Of a DNA stretch of 64,000 nucleotides, positions 1 through 11,759 are shown in pieces; position 1 is the first letter of the stretch; each line of letters starts with the position of its first letter. The position numbers were made by a program, and so were the translations under genes. The stretch is from Portulaca oleracea (taxonomy: Eukaryota > Streptophyta > Magnoliopsida > Caryophyllales > Portulacaceae): positions 24,428,669 through 24,492,668 of the forward strand of contig CM055886.1 in assembly GCA_029582165.1 (NCBI GenBank), in the 5' to 3' direction. The notes under the pieces are model-generated. The model was given only the letters and a program-made list of their open reading frames with translations, was not told where the DNA came from and searched no databases.

Positions 1-3000
1 TAATATCCTACAATTGATAAAGAGGTGACGCTTAGAAGCTATTGTCCTGTGCCTAATTGTAACTTCAAACTTCTGCCATTATCTAAAAACGCCTGACTGA
101 AAATGATATCATTTCAACCCTTGGTGTGCAACGCAGGATCGTCTAGCCCCCGGTTCGCAACACAGGTTGTTCAACCCCCGGTGTGCAATGTAGGGCGACC
201 ATCTCAAAATGTGTCTCCAATCTCAAACTCTTTTATGAGTATATGAATGTTCATATTTCTCTTGAAAGTGAACTTTGTTATGAATTTGTCGCTTCCTCCT
301 TTAAATTAATACATCACCTAAGTATATGGATATCCAATCTCCATATTTCTTTTGACGCATCGCATTTCTCTTTAGGATTTAATTAATTTATTTTCTAAGT
401 ATACAAAATTTCTTGTATTTCCCTTGAAAATATTGTAATCAAATATTTGAGTGTGCACTCTTAATGGTCAGGATCAGCCAAAAAGAGGTAGGTGAAAAGT
501 TGGGATGAGGAGTAGAATGAAGTTAATCCACATGTACTTTCAACACAAACTTGGTCCTCTCTATTTCCATTTCTCACTTTCTTTCTCTACAGAACTTGCA
601 ATTTCATCTTGTTCCTATGTTTAGGCGGACCAGCACAGTGTGTCCCGACCTTGGGTCATGTCGCTCGAAACAACATAGCACCTCAGGTCGACACGTTCAA
701 ATCCGCTTGACCGTTTCTAGACTCGGGCCTTAGGTTTCTATAACGTTCAGACCCGCACATGGGCATGTAGGGTTAAGGACTTGGTCTTTTCTCGGCAGTT
801 ACACCTATACGTCGATTGTTGGGCTCGAGCTTGGGTCTTCTTAGTTTAATTTGGAAATGAGTTATTTCCAAAGTAATTCTCGTAAAAATGTGTGATCTGA
901 ATTTTAGAGTTTAACTCAGAAAATGAATTATTTCTCGTAAAACTCGAATAATTTTTTCATCGATATCGTCCTTGGAGCTTTTGGCAATACGTCCGAAGGC
1001 GATCAAGATTTCAAGTGAGCTTGCTTGATTTCTAGCCGCCATAGCTGCGTTTCTTTTAAAGTTCGAGCGGGAGAAAGAAGAATGCAAATGTGGTCTTATG
1101 TGTGCTATGCTACATGAATTACGTGAAAATAGATATGTACAAGACTTCATTATGTACAATACAAGACTCTATTAAGCATTTTATACTATAAAACTCTTTA
1201 TGCGTGATTTTATGCAACCTTAATTCTAATGCATGATGTAACTTTTTCATTATTTATTTATGCTATGCATGCGACTTTTTTTTTATTTGACTCAAGAAAA
1301 AAAAGAAGAAAAATAAAATAATTAATGTGACTCAAAATAAAAAAATGATGAAAGTTAATGTGACTCAAAGTTATATATTCAAGTTTATGTACATGAAATG
1401 CATGAGGTCCTATGATGAGTCTCGATAGTAAGCACTTAATATATGAACGACCTAAAAAAAAGTCAAAACCCTGAACAAATGAGGACATTATTTATGTGCG
1501 TGTATGAGGTACAAACAACCCTAACTTTCCCAAACAAATAAAAAAAGTAATAAAAAGAAAAAACTCTAAGTGTCAAGGGCGATTTTGGAGTGGGTTTCAG
1601 GACAAGACAAAAATAGGGAAAATGACGAGTTCTCTTCTCGAACTGCCTCGCAAGTTGTCATGATGTGGATGTTGAGTGATGAATGAGCCCCCCCCCCCCC
1701 CCCAGTTGAAATGACGCAAAACTCGTCCTACTTAAGCTCCTTGATGGTATGGTTGGGATGCTTAACTTTAATGACATGATTAGGAACCCCGAGCACTAAG
1801 AGAGATCAAGTGGTAAGCCATCTTGATCTCTCTTGCCTTTTCTCTCTCTTTCTTGGTTCTTTTGTTTAGGTAGGAGCATATAAGCACCAAGCCCCCAGTA
1901 CTAGTGAACAAATGTCTTTAGATGAGTCAGAATGATTGACCTAGGTGGGTGTTATCTTCAAACGATTCCTATTTTGATGCAACCGCCTTCTTGTTCTGCT
2001 GATAGAGTTATCCCTCACTCAGCTATTCTGAAAACGAGGATTAACTGGCGAATGTCATACCTACACTAATGACCAAATAGAAGAGCTCACAAGGTGATGG
2101 CAGTGAATATGAGAATGATGGAAAAGGTGGTGAAGCTCAAGCCCCAATAGAGGGAGAGATGAGGTTGTGGGTGTAGTGAGGGTAACGATCAGATGTAATG
2201 GACAAGGTGATGAATGGATGGGTAGTTCGATGGACCAAGGTTTGAACTGATGGAGTGGACGAGATGGTCTATGGATGAAACATCATATCTCGTGGGGTTT
2301 ATCTCATAAGGGAAGAGATGATCAACTGGCTATGGTTTGATGGATTTAGGTATGAAGGGTGATCCAAGTCTGATGGGAAAGGTGGGTGTGCTTTGGTGAA
2401 GGAAATCTGACAGTTTGTCATTGTCATTAGAGACCAAGGCTCCCTCTCCTTTTACCTAGCTCGCCTGGTGAGATTTTTGAGCTAGCCACTCTTTATTCTA
2501 TCTCTCAAATTGATGATGAATTTTCTCTAAAATGAATCGCAACGGTCCGACCTCAAAGAAGTTCTCCTACGTATTTAATGTGGAATCAGGCCACTCGTAG
2601 TCAACAAGCGCAACTTCAAAGGGTTGATGCCTTAAGGAGGACTTTAAGGCAAGCTAGAGGGTTAGATGGTGAGGGGAGATGCGAAGGCTTCAAGTGACGG
2701 GATGTGTATGGGTGACTTATGTATACCGACATCTTCATTCCTCTTACCATTTCGATCTTCTTTTTTTCTTTGATTTTTTTTGTTTTTTTTGTTTTTTTCT
2801 TCTGTTCTTCTACTTTTTTTTGTGACGCCTTCAATCTATGTTTCTCCTATCAATGACGTTTGTCACCTACAATACATTGTTTGTCTTAAGTTAGTTTAGG
2901 GATGAGGCGGTCATAAAATGAATGACCGGGTTCATGGTGGTAGTTAAGAAGATGGTGTGTGAAGAAATGTAGGTGAAGCGACAAAGTGAAAATGAAGGTG

Positions 3001-4932
3001 GTTATGATGTAGGTAGTAAAGGGTGACAACCTTCTATCCTAGGCATGTCCTTTTCAGCTGCATGATTTGTTAGATGGGGAAATTTACTTTTAGAGACTAT
3101 TGGTCACTTTGAATTCTCTCCTTTTTCCTAACCTGTTGGGTGAGTGTTCAGGTTAGCTTCTCTCCTCTTAATTTTTACTCATTCACCTCTCCTTTTGCCC
3201 AACTTGTTAGATGAGTGTTTAAGTTGGCCTCACTCTTTTTTATTTGTCTCTCCTTTTGCCTAACTTCGCTTTGGCAGTGAAGTTAGCCTCTCTTCTCTCT
3301 ATTAACCTTGGACTCGGGGTAAGGCAAAAAAGCATAGAGAAAATGTGATGGAGATGTGAGATGGAGGAAATGAGCATATGGATGTGTCAGACTTGGATGG
3401 TCACATAGGAGGATGAGCTCTTCAATTCAAATCAGGAATGCAAGCATAAGATTCTTTAACAGTTTAGAAACAAATGAGGGATTGGGGAAGACAAGAGTCG
3501 TAATGAAAATGAGTTCATCTTATTGAATGTAAATAAGACGAATGCATTGAAAATCTACTATAGATAAATTTTGTTTGACTCAGAAAATAAATGCCAACTT
3601 TCATGGAAAGAAAAGAATAACGTGATAGTAGAAGATCTCTTAATTGAGCCTTGGTATCTTCTACTCTAATGTAACCCGGAGTCATAGAGCTTGCAGCGAA
3701 AGATCCTTTACAGCCTGAACTTCTAATAGGGTTTCTGCATTGTTTTCGATGGTGGCAGTTCTCCTAACTGGAACATTTCTTCAAGTTTTTTCTTGAAGGT
3801 GAAGCAATTTTCAGTATCATGACCTCGAAGTCTATGATATCTGCAAAACTTATTTGGGTTCCAAAAATTTTCCCTAATTTCAGGTTCACATCGGACAGGG
3901 GGAAGCTTGATCTTTGCTTCCTTAAGGAGACGGTCGAGAGCCTTCGGATAGGTAGTGGAGATCGGAGTGAAAGACATGAGTAGCCGCACTTCAGCATCTT
4001 TAGTAGAGGAATTAGGAGCCCTTCAACGAATGTCAGTGTCATATAATCCCATTGATGATGATCCTTCTCCGATATTTTCTCTGATGCGATGTTCAATATT
4101 AGTCATCCTTCTACCTTTTGTAGAATCCAAAGAATCATATTTATTTTTCGATCCAGACCTTCCATGCGTGTTTGCATTTGATTTATTGTGGTGAAGAGTT
4201 GGTCTTAAGAAGAACTTTCTCGTTCATCACATCTTCTTTCTTGATATCCTTTTGTGGCTAAGGGCGGGATTTGATCTTCTTCTCAATTAAAGGAGACCTG
4301 GAAATACTTGGAGCTGTTTTGAACTTCTTCCTTGGTAAGTTGAACTAACGTGGTTGTTCGACTCTATTAACAGAAGGGAGTCCCAAGCCCATATAGTGAT
4401 CTGCACGCATAGGGATCTCTCTTTCTGTTTTATGCATGTCTGCTATTTCACTATGATGATTGTTGCTTTTATCTTCATCAGGAAGGTTCAGCTCATCATT
4501 CATCCTTGCCAATGTATGGATGATTTCATTTATCTTCCTATCATTTTCAGTAGTTATAGTATCACTTATGCATTGCATTTGCTATGAAATTTTAGTCAAA
4601 TGTTGGGTAATGAAGAGACTGAGTTCATTGTTTCTAGGTATTCCGTTGGAGGCCATTAGAGACAATGGTATAAAGAAAGAAACTTCAAGACTTGTTTACT
4701 CCAAATTCAACCTCGGTTGTCGGATCCATATTCTGCCTGTATGAAAACCATAAATCTCAAAAATTAACCCTAACAATGACCTACCCAAAGACCTAGCGAC
4801 CTATATGGGACAACCTAATGCAAATAATATATGTATGATGAATGTTTTTTTTATTTTTTATTTTTTTTTCATAGAATAGCCCACTATTGGGTTTGCATGA
4901 AGACTTCTAATCAAAGATGATGTCATGTGGTT
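1..4932 (-). mobile_element. Degenerate internal region of a Tat/Ogre-like Ty3/gypsy element
   Basis: From about 1550 to 4932 this stretch is recognisably homologous, in the same orientation, to the interior (about 58720-61640) of the LTR-bounded element at 55893-63650. Shared landmarks include the 'gagtttcaggacaag' block, the 'cctctccttttgcc' blocks, and the block near 4780-4900 with 'cctagcgacctatat'. A gag relic lies on the minus strand. Neither LTR is visible. The right end is cut by the LTR array at about 4932. The first ~1500 bases are less clearly related and I cannot classify them; they contain three short imperfect repeats at 115-195 around 'gtgcaacgcagg'. A C run sits at 1688-1704. 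This is a truncated, non-functional copy. Confidence 0.65.
3723..4578 (-). pseudogene. Tat-type gag relic with zinc-knuckle-like motif
   Basis: On the minus strand, 3989-3723 reads through a segment ending in 'KFCRYHRLRGHDTENC' followed by a charged helix (KKKLEEMFQLGEL). This CX2H...H...C arrangement is typical of gag proteins of plant Tat/Ogre-type Ty3/gypsy elements. Upstream pieces continue in other frames: 4096-3764 overlaps in a shifted frame, and 4578-4345 encodes a hydrophilic, coiled-coil-like stretch that is probably the gag N-terminal side. The reading frame is broken by shifts and stops, so no capsid protein would be made. No protease, reverse transcriptase or integrase is visible. 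The element at 55893-63650 lacks this region, so the two copies differ by a gag-containing block. Confidence 0.6.
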
Positions 4933-5589
4933 ACATCCAAGGCTTGTAAAAAGGCTTCCTCCTTGAAGAACTAGTCGATTCCAAGCAAGTAATCGAGTGT
5001 AGGAAATCTCGTGAGGTTTCTGAATGTAGCCAATTAATTTTTGGTGAGAAATGTAGCCAGTAAGGTACTTCTAGTGAGGTGGAACAAAGGTTCTAGGTGA
5101 GTTTTGAAGCCAACTATGTTGGTGAGGTGTTGTTTAGCAAAGCATTAAAGCACCAAGGCTTCGTGAGTTTGATATCCATTGTAATTCGTCATATTCTTCT
5201 CTGCCTCATCTGTGACTCTGTGAGGCCCCTCTTCTCTGCCTCGTCTTTAAGGTCTCTCTTCAATTCCTCATCTGTGAGGCCCTTCATCAAAAGCCTCGTC
5301 TATAAGGCCTGTCCTCTTTATCTCATCTGTGAGGCCACTCCTATTTGCCTCGTCTGTGAGGCCCCTCCACGCCTTCATCTGCCTCGTCTGTGAGGCTCCT
5401 CTACAGAACCACTCCCTGAATGTTCTGCCTTTGTAAGAAATACCAAGGACCTCAACAGTTCTGATCCTGCCGAGTTCTTAACCTCCTCTATCTCTCTTGT
5501 ACCTCAACGTTTATCTAATAAAGAAGTATTATTCAGTTTCTTAACATCCTTATGTTTATAAGTTTCAACCCCCCTCCTGGACTCCAACA
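4933..5589 (+). repeat. LTR-a, 5'-truncated
   Basis: It matches the downstream 60% of the complete LTRs, starting just before the TATA-like 'gcttgtaaaaagg' segment. It carries a CCTC(R)TCTGTGAGG minisatellite (about 5194-5400), a polyadenylation-like 'aataaagaagtatt', and the terminal CCAACA at 5584-5589. Its 5' side joins the Tat-like fragment. Confidence 0.85.
5194..5400 (+). repeat. GC-rich minisatellite inside the LTR
   Basis: There are repeats of about 26-30 bp built on 'gcctcatctgtgaggccc'. Homologous arrays lie at about 6345-6540, 7498-7695 and, inverted, 12396-12590. Copy number and spacing differ between LTRs. The tract is open in several frames and produces spurious ORFs on both strands. 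Confidence 0.8.
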
Positions 5590-5690
5590 AGTGGTATCAG
5601 AGCAGATCCACTCAAGAAGAGACTAACCGCTCTATGGAAAAGATCTCAGAGGATAGTGAAAGCAACAAGATGTTGTATTAAGGGGGAAAT
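5590..5690 (+). other. Minimal retroelement module 1 (PBS to PPT, 101 bp)
   Basis: The primer binding site tggtatcagagc is at 5592-5603, two bases after the LTR end. The polypurine tract is about 5680-5689 and touches the next LTR (TGTGGAAACG at 5691). Nothing else fits in the module: these are only the sequences needed in cis to prime minus- and plus-strand synthesis. Confidence 0.85.
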
Positions 5691-6729
5691 TGTGGAAACG
5701 CATCTCACGTCAAGGACCTTCGCCATCTCTCCTGCACCAATTGAGGGGGGGGGGGCATCTCATTAAGGTCCTCACTACTAAGTTTTGTCTTTCAAACAAA
5801 AAGGAAAAGATTCTCAACACTATTGCTGCTGAGGATCTCAGCCATGTCCATAGAGTTTTGTATGAAAGAACAAGAAATTAGGGAAGTATCTTGAAAATCT
5901 CTTAAATAATCCCAGCATATATTCTGAGTTATATCTACTAGTTTTTTTTTATATTCTTGTCGAATATATTTTGGTAGATTCGGATTGAAGCTTCCAAAAA
6001 GAATGAAGATTGAAGATCAACACAAATATGGAAAGGATCGACCATGCAAGGAAAGAAGAAGTAGCCGTTATTGATGACATCCAAGGCTTATAAAAAGGCT
6101 CCAGCTTCCTCCTTGAAGAACTAGTCGATTCCAAGCAAGTAATCCGGTGTAGGAAATCTCATGAGGATTCTGAATGTAGCCATTGAATTCTTGGTGAGAA
6201 ATGTAGCCAGTAAGTACTTCTGGTGAGGTATAACCAAGGTTCTTGGTGAGTTTTGTAGCCAACTATGTTGGTGAGATGTTGTGTAGCAAAGCCTTGAAGC
6301 ACTAAGGCTTTGTGAGTTTGATATCCATTGTAATTCGTCATGTTCTTCTCTGCGTCATCTGTGTGGCCCCTCTTCTCTGCCTCATTTATGAGGACCCTCT
6401 TCTTTGCCTAATCTGTGAGACCCTTTATCACAAGCCTTGTTTGTGAGGCCCCTCATCTCCGCCTCATCTGTGAGGCCCCTCCTCTGTGCCTCGTCTGTGA
6501 GGCCCCGCCACGCCTTCATTTGCCTCATCTGTGAGGCTCATCTACAGAATTTCCCTTGAATGTTCTACTTTTGTAAGCAATATCAAGGACCTCAACAGTT
6601 TTGATCTTTCCGAGTTCTTAACCTCCTCTATCTTTCTTGTACCTCAACATTTATGTAATAATGAAGTATTATTCAGTTTCTTAACATCCTTATGTTTATA
6701 AGTTTCAACCCCCCTCTTGGGCACCAACA
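5691..6729 (+). repeat. LTR-b, complete (1039 bp)
   Basis: It starts TGTGGAAACG and ends ..CCAACA. It contains a TATA-like box (ttataaaaagg, about 6088-6098), a run of GTGAGG minisatellite units (about 6345-6540), and 'aataatgaagtatt' near the 3' end. Order and spacing match LTR-c. A G run interrupts it near 5745. Confidence 0.85.
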
Positions 6730-6830
6730 AGTGGTATCAGAGCAGATCCACTCAAGAAGAGACTAACTGCTCTGTGGAAAAGATCACAGAGGATGGTGAA
6801 AGCAACAAGATGTTATATCAAGGGGGAGAT
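6730..6830 (+). other. Minimal retroelement module 2 (PBS to PPT, 101 bp)
   Basis: PBS tggtatcagagc is at 6732-6743. PPT aagggggagat ends at 6830, directly before LTR-c (TGTTGAAATA). It has the same length as the other two modules with several substitutions, so the three are not a recent assembly duplicate. Confidence 0.85.
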
Positions 6831-7887
6831 TGTTGAAATACATATCACCTCAAGGTCCTTCGCCATCTCTCCTACACTGATTGAAAGGGAGCCAACTCAT
6901 TAAGGTTCTCACTACTTAGTTTTATCTTTCAAACAAAAAGGGGGAGATTGTAGAAACTGTGATGCCCTCAACACCATTGCCGTTGAGGACCTCCATGTCC
7001 AGAGAGTTTTGTATGAAAGAACAAGAAATTAGGGAAGTATCTTGAAAATCTCTTAAATAATCTCAGCACATATTCTAAATTATATCAACTAATTATTTTT
7101 TTTTGTATATCCTTGCAGAATATAGTTTGGTAGATAAGGATTGAAGCTTCCAAAAAGAATGAAGATTGAAGATCAACACAAATATGGAAAGGATCGACCA
7201 TGCAAGGAAAGAAGAAGTAGCCGTTATTGATGACATCCAAGGCTTATAAAAAGGCTCCAGCTTCCTCCTTAAAGAACTAGTCGATTCCAAGCAAGTAATC
7301 CAGTGTAGGAAATCTCGTGAGGATTCTGAGTGTAGCCAATGAATTCTTGGTGAGAAATTTAGCCAGTAAGGTACTTCTGGTGAGATGTAACCAAGGTTCT
7401 TTGTGAGTTTTGTAGCAAAATATGTTGGTGAGGTGTTGCGTAGCAAAGCCTTGAAGCACTAAGGCTTTGTGAGTTTGATATTCATTATAATTCGTCATGT
7501 TCTTCTCTGCCTCATCTGTGTGGCCCCTCTTCTCTGCCTCATTTGTGAGGTCCCTCTTCTCTGCCTCTTCTGTGAGGCCCTTTATCACAAGCCTCGTCTG
7601 TGAGGCCCCTCCTCTCTGCCTCATCTACCAGGCCCCTTCTCTGTGCCTTGTCTGTGAGGCCCATCCACGCCTTCATCTGCCTCGTCTGTGAGGCTCCTCT
7701 ACAGAACCTCTCCCTGAATGTTCTACCTTTGTAAGCAATATCAAGGACCTCGACATTTCTGATTTTGCCGAGTTCTTAACCTCCTCTATCTCTCTTGTAC
7801 CTCAACGTTTATCTAATAAAAAAGTATTATTCAGTTTCTTAACATCCTTGTGTTTATAAGTTTCAACCCCCCTCCCGGACTCCAACA
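6831..7887 (+). repeat. LTR-c, complete (1057 bp)
   Basis: It starts TGTTGAAATA and ends TCCAACA. A PPT-like 'aaagggggagattgtagaaac' about 120 bp inside the LTR resembles the true PPT/LTR junction. This suggests an ancestral junction was absorbed into the LTR and then duplicated. The minisatellite is at about 7498-7695. Confidence 0.85.
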
Positions 7888-7988
7888 AGTGGTATCAGAG
7901 TAGATCCACTCAAGAAGTGACTAATCGCTTTGTGGAAAAAATCATGGAGGATAGTGAAAGCAACAAGATGTTGTATCTAGGGGGAGAT
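7888..7988 (+). other. Minimal retroelement module 3 (PBS to PPT, 101 bp)
   Basis: PBS tggtatcagagt is at 7890-7901 (the last base is changed from the usual c). PPT tagggggagat is followed by TGTGCAAACA at 7989. It has the same length and layout as modules 1 and 2. Confidence 0.83.
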
Positions 7989-8578
7989 TGTGCAAACACA
8001 TCTCACCTCAAGGACCTCCGCCATCTCTCCTGCACTGATTGAGGGGGAGCCAACTCATTAAGTTCCACACTACTCAGTTTTGTCTTTCAAACAAAAAGGA
8101 AGAGATTGTAGAAACAGTGACGCCCTTAACACCATATCCGCTGAGGATCTCAGCCATGTCCAGAGAGTTTTGTATGAAAGAACAAGAAATTAGGGAAGTA
8201 TCTTGAAAATCTCTTAAATAATCCCAGCATATATTCTGAATTATATCTACTGATTTTTTTGTATATTCTTGCAAAATATATTTTGGTAGATAAGGATTGA
8301 AGCTTCCAAAAAGAATGAAGATTGAAGATCAACACAAATATGGAAAGGATCGACCATGTAAGGAAAGAATAAGTAGCCGTTATTGATCACATCCAAGGCT
8401 TATAAAAAGGCTCCAGTTTCCTCCTTGATGAACTAGTCGATTCCAAGTAAGTAATCGAATGTAGGAAATCTCGTGAGGTTTCTGAGTGTAGCCAATGAAT
8501 TCTTGGTGAGAAATGTAGCCAGTAAGGTACTCTTGGTGAGGTGTAACCAAGGTTCTTGGTGAGTTTTGTAGCCAACTT
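7989..8578 (+). repeat. LTR-d, 3'-truncated
   Basis: It follows the complete LTRs from TGTGCAAACA through the TATA-like box to '..gttttgtagccaac' and then stops at about 8576-8578. The minisatellite and 3' third are missing. The sequence after it is unrelated. Confidence 0.82.
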
Positions 8579-11205
8579 TAAATTCAAACATGGAAAGAAA
8601 AAGAAAAACAGTACACATGCCTTTTTTTCCAACCTATAAACTTTAAGGTCCTTTTTTATTCAACGCATAAACTTTGGGGTCCTAAAAATAAACAATAAAA
8701 ACCAATGGTCCAGAAAATAAATATCTCTATACTTCGAGATCCAAAATGCAAATAACCCAAGTTTTCAACCCATGCAACGAAAGGGATAATTTGTATACAA
8801 CTGTTTATGTTATTTACAAATTTATCCTTGATATTTTTACCTATTCTAGCTTTTGAACCCATTTCATTTAACCGTTTTCCGATAAATATAACAACTTTTT
8901 CGGTGAATGCAGTGTGATTAGTGATGAAATTTGTTTTTGAACTGACGATAATGTTAGCAAAAGATTTTCAACTCATGTGACACATTCACCAGAAAAGTTG
9001 ATAAAATTACCGAAAAAGTAGCTAAATAAAATTATTTGAAAAACTTAGAGTGGGTAAATATTAACTCAAAATTGTTAACTTTTAATTTCATACTAGATAC
9101 TACTAATTCTACATTAACTTTTACCATTTGAGATTAACAATATCCATGCTCATCTTCCTCTGAATATTAATTTCAATGAACTTGGGGGGGGGGGGGGGGG
9201 AAGACCATGCATCCCTCTAGTTCCGCCGCTGCTTAGAAGTAATTTTAAAAAAATGAAACGACAGAAGGGAAACATCGCCTCAAATTCTGGATTGTGTGGG
9301 CTATATAAGGAAAGACTAATAATAATAATAGACTAAAATCCTAAGATCTTCTAATAACCATAGAATATGAAATACCTCAAATTGAGACTCATCAACTCAA
9401 AGCGATTTTATGGATATTTGGGTGATTAAAAGAAAAACAACAAGCAAATAGATATATGATCAATAATAAAGAATAACGCTCACCACATTGATCTAGCTTC
9501 TCAAATGATGCTTAAAGGATCATCCAGCAACATGCCAATGAAATAACACAAAGAAACTTCACTAAGTCTCGTCTAAAAGGGATTTTACCAACTAATCTCG
9601 AAAGTAGCGACTCCTAGTCACCACCACTAACTCTAATGGATAAAGATAAGAGAGATTTGAGGAAGGATTTTCAAATACCCAATGATTTCATTAATCATCT
9701 TCAAAGTCATAAACATGAGCTATTCAATAAAATAACAAGGAGTAACTATTTATAGGGGGAGGGATTACTCGATAAAACCTAGGAAATGTCCCAGTTACGG
9801 GCGTGACACTCAAAGGTCACGGTCGTGATTGGCCTTTCTTGTGCAGCGGGCCTTCACTCTAGCTTGTGGTCACAGTCGTGACCTTTGTCTTCCTAGAGAA
9901 GGTTCTTCTAAGTCGTGGCACGTCATAGTCGTGACCATCAAGTGTCACAATCGTGACTTAGAAGGTCACGAGCGTGACTTGTGGATGGCAATAGAGCTGA
10001 GAGTAGAGATGGGCCGCGAGTATGACCTTGTGGTTCATGATCGTGACATGTTGTTGTCCCTTCTTGATTCTCTTCTCCCACTTCTTCCTTCACTTCTCAG
10101 GGCGATCCAGGATTGACTCGGGAAAGTGTGTTGACCACCCTTCGGCTATTCCACATGTCGAGACCAAAAGAGACCCAAGACCCCAAGGTCTTCCATGAAT
10201 GGTTCAAAATGCACTTAGGCTAAAGAGTAGCTCGTTCCAAATGGTTCAAATTATCAATAAATTTGTGCTCATTTGTGCTCATTCTGTTTTATCTCTCTCT
10301 CTTTAACCTTCTATTCTATTTGTTTCCATTATTATGTTCCCTAGCTTACATACTAGAGTCCTCCAGCAAGCATTGACGGTAACAACATGAAGGCCATCGA
10401 TGGTGGATGAGGAAGAAGAACGTACAACCCGAACATCAATATGTCGTCTAATGCATCTAAGAGTGGGATTAATCATGTGTCATAGATTGACTCTACAATA
10501 AACTGAGCAACTCAGGAAATTTTCCATCGGCTACATAATTTTGAACTGACTTGATACAAACCCAGATGCTCAAAGATGCATAGAACCCAGAAAAATACAT
10601 TGAATTGTCAAAGATGAGGAGTTGAACTAGGGAAGAGTACAAGACAAACAAATTGGTTGAAGACAACATAGGAGTAGCTTTTAAGTAAAAAACCAAAAGA
10701 GATATGGAATCACATAAACATGGAATTCGCTTATCTAATTTATTCTTACATTTGGGTTCTAGTCTTCCAGAGGTGCAAAGTCAACCTGGAATTGAGGGTC
10801 GTCGTACCAAACTTAGTTTGTTTGTTGATAGAACAAGTGAACAACTCCTTCCCCCTTCCTTTTTCTCTCTCTCTTACGGAGCCTTTGGTTAAGGGATTGG
10901 CATAAGAATTTTTTTCAACTTTCTCAACTTGACTAAATTTTCTCATGTTTAGTTACAAAATAAGAATGAGAAAGCTTTATGGTAGGTCCCATTATTTTTC
11001 CATGGAGGGGTTGGAAAAGTTTGTTTCCCATGGGAAAAGGAATGTTTTCTCTTGGAAAAGTTTTGCCTAGGAAACTTTTTCATGGGAAATGAAAATAAAT
11101 ACATTAATCATAGATAAGTTAACTTGATAAATAATTTTCTCGTTATTAAAACCTTACCTAATATGTCTTACTCCCTTCTCTTTAACTAAAAGGGACAAAT
11201 ATGGT
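8579..11205. other. Gene-free stretch with a G run and GTCAC repeats
   Basis: I see no credible gene. A homopolymer G run lies at about 9184-9200. Between 9816 and 10047 a degenerate palindrome GTCAC-N4-GTGAC recurs six times (9816, 9869, 9922, 9944, 9965, 10034). The local base composition there is richer in GC than its flanks, which suggests a decayed LTR-type regulatory region, but no LTR ends could be fixed. The remaining ORFs are short and unlike any family I recognise. Confidence 0.5.
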
Positions 11206-11480
11206 AACATACCACTCCTTCCGTTTCTTAATTGGCATTTTTAATTTGTGTTTGGAAAGATATCAAAAAAATTATATTGATAAAAGATATTTTCGCTTTG
11301 GTTATATAATTGTGTTGGAAATTTTGTAAAATAGTAATTAATATTATATTGTAATTGTAAAATGACAGATATAATGAAAAATAAAAATTTATTAAATTAA
11401 TATATATTGAGAAATTAATGGAGAAATAACTAATATTATATTAGAAATGTGAAGTGAGATATTAAGGAATGGAGTGAGTA
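11206..11480. mobile_element. Degenerate Stowaway-like MITE
   Basis: The left end 'actccttccgtttcttaatt' is matched in inverted form near 11450-11478 ('ttaaggaatggagtgagt'). The length (~275 bp), AT richness and CTCCxTCCGT-type terminus fit Stowaway MITEs, which are mobilised by Tc1/mariner transposases. The ends are diverged, so this is an old copy. Confidence 0.55.
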
Positions 11481-11759
11481 ATTAAAATATCTCATTTTTT
11501 AATAAGCATGTCAAAATTTGAAAGTACAGTTAAATATTTCATTAACTTTATAGTTATAGAAAACTATAACTAGTTATTCTATTAGTATTTCATTGGAAGT
11601 TATAGAGTAATGACATGTGACATTCTATTAAGATTTAGGGGCATGTTCTAATATATTTAATAGATAGAATAGATAATAGATAATCAAAAAAGTGAAAACC
11701 ATCCAAAAAAAACCGTAGGCCCAACGTCAAGGTATGTGGGCCTGTGGCTGTTCCACCCC

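Larger units (their letters stand above)
4933..8578 (+). mobile_element. Tandem array of LTRs separated by 101-bp PBS/PPT modules
   Basis: The array reads: partial LTR (4933-5589), module (5590-5690), LTR (5691-6729), module (6730-6830), LTR (6831-7887), module (7888-7988), truncated LTR (7989-8578). Each full LTR starts TGTKGAAA or similar and ends CCAACA. Each module begins with 'ag' and a primer binding site complementary to initiator tRNA-Met (tggtatcagagc), and ends in a polypurine tract (agggggaga) directly before the next LTR. All three modules are exactly 101 bp, with no coding capacity between the two priming sites. The family looks like Ty1/copia because of the tRNA-iMet site and the LTR termini, but no protein domain confirms this. 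It could be a TRIM-like element with very long LTRs, multiplied by LTR-LTR recombination. Confidence 0.85.

Noticed and set aside
5592..5603. tRNA-like sequence tggtatcagagc repeated three times
   Set aside because: Each copy directly follows an LTR end and is a primer binding site complementary to tRNA-Met, not part of a tRNA gene.
7497..7691. Cysteine/serine-rich ORFs at 5097-5393, 7497-7691 and 12397-12591
   Set aside because: They are translations of the LTR minisatellite, in different frames and orientations, with no family match.
4933..8578. Regularly spaced repeats as a CRISPR-like array
   Set aside because: Unit size (~1.05 kb), LTR ends and the plant context rule this out; it is an LTR retrotransposon array.
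9184..9200. G run (and C runs at 1688-1704 and 54982-54992) as functional motifs
   Set aside because: Homopolymer tracts of this length are slippage-prone and may be partly sequencing artefacts; nothing around them suggests a role.
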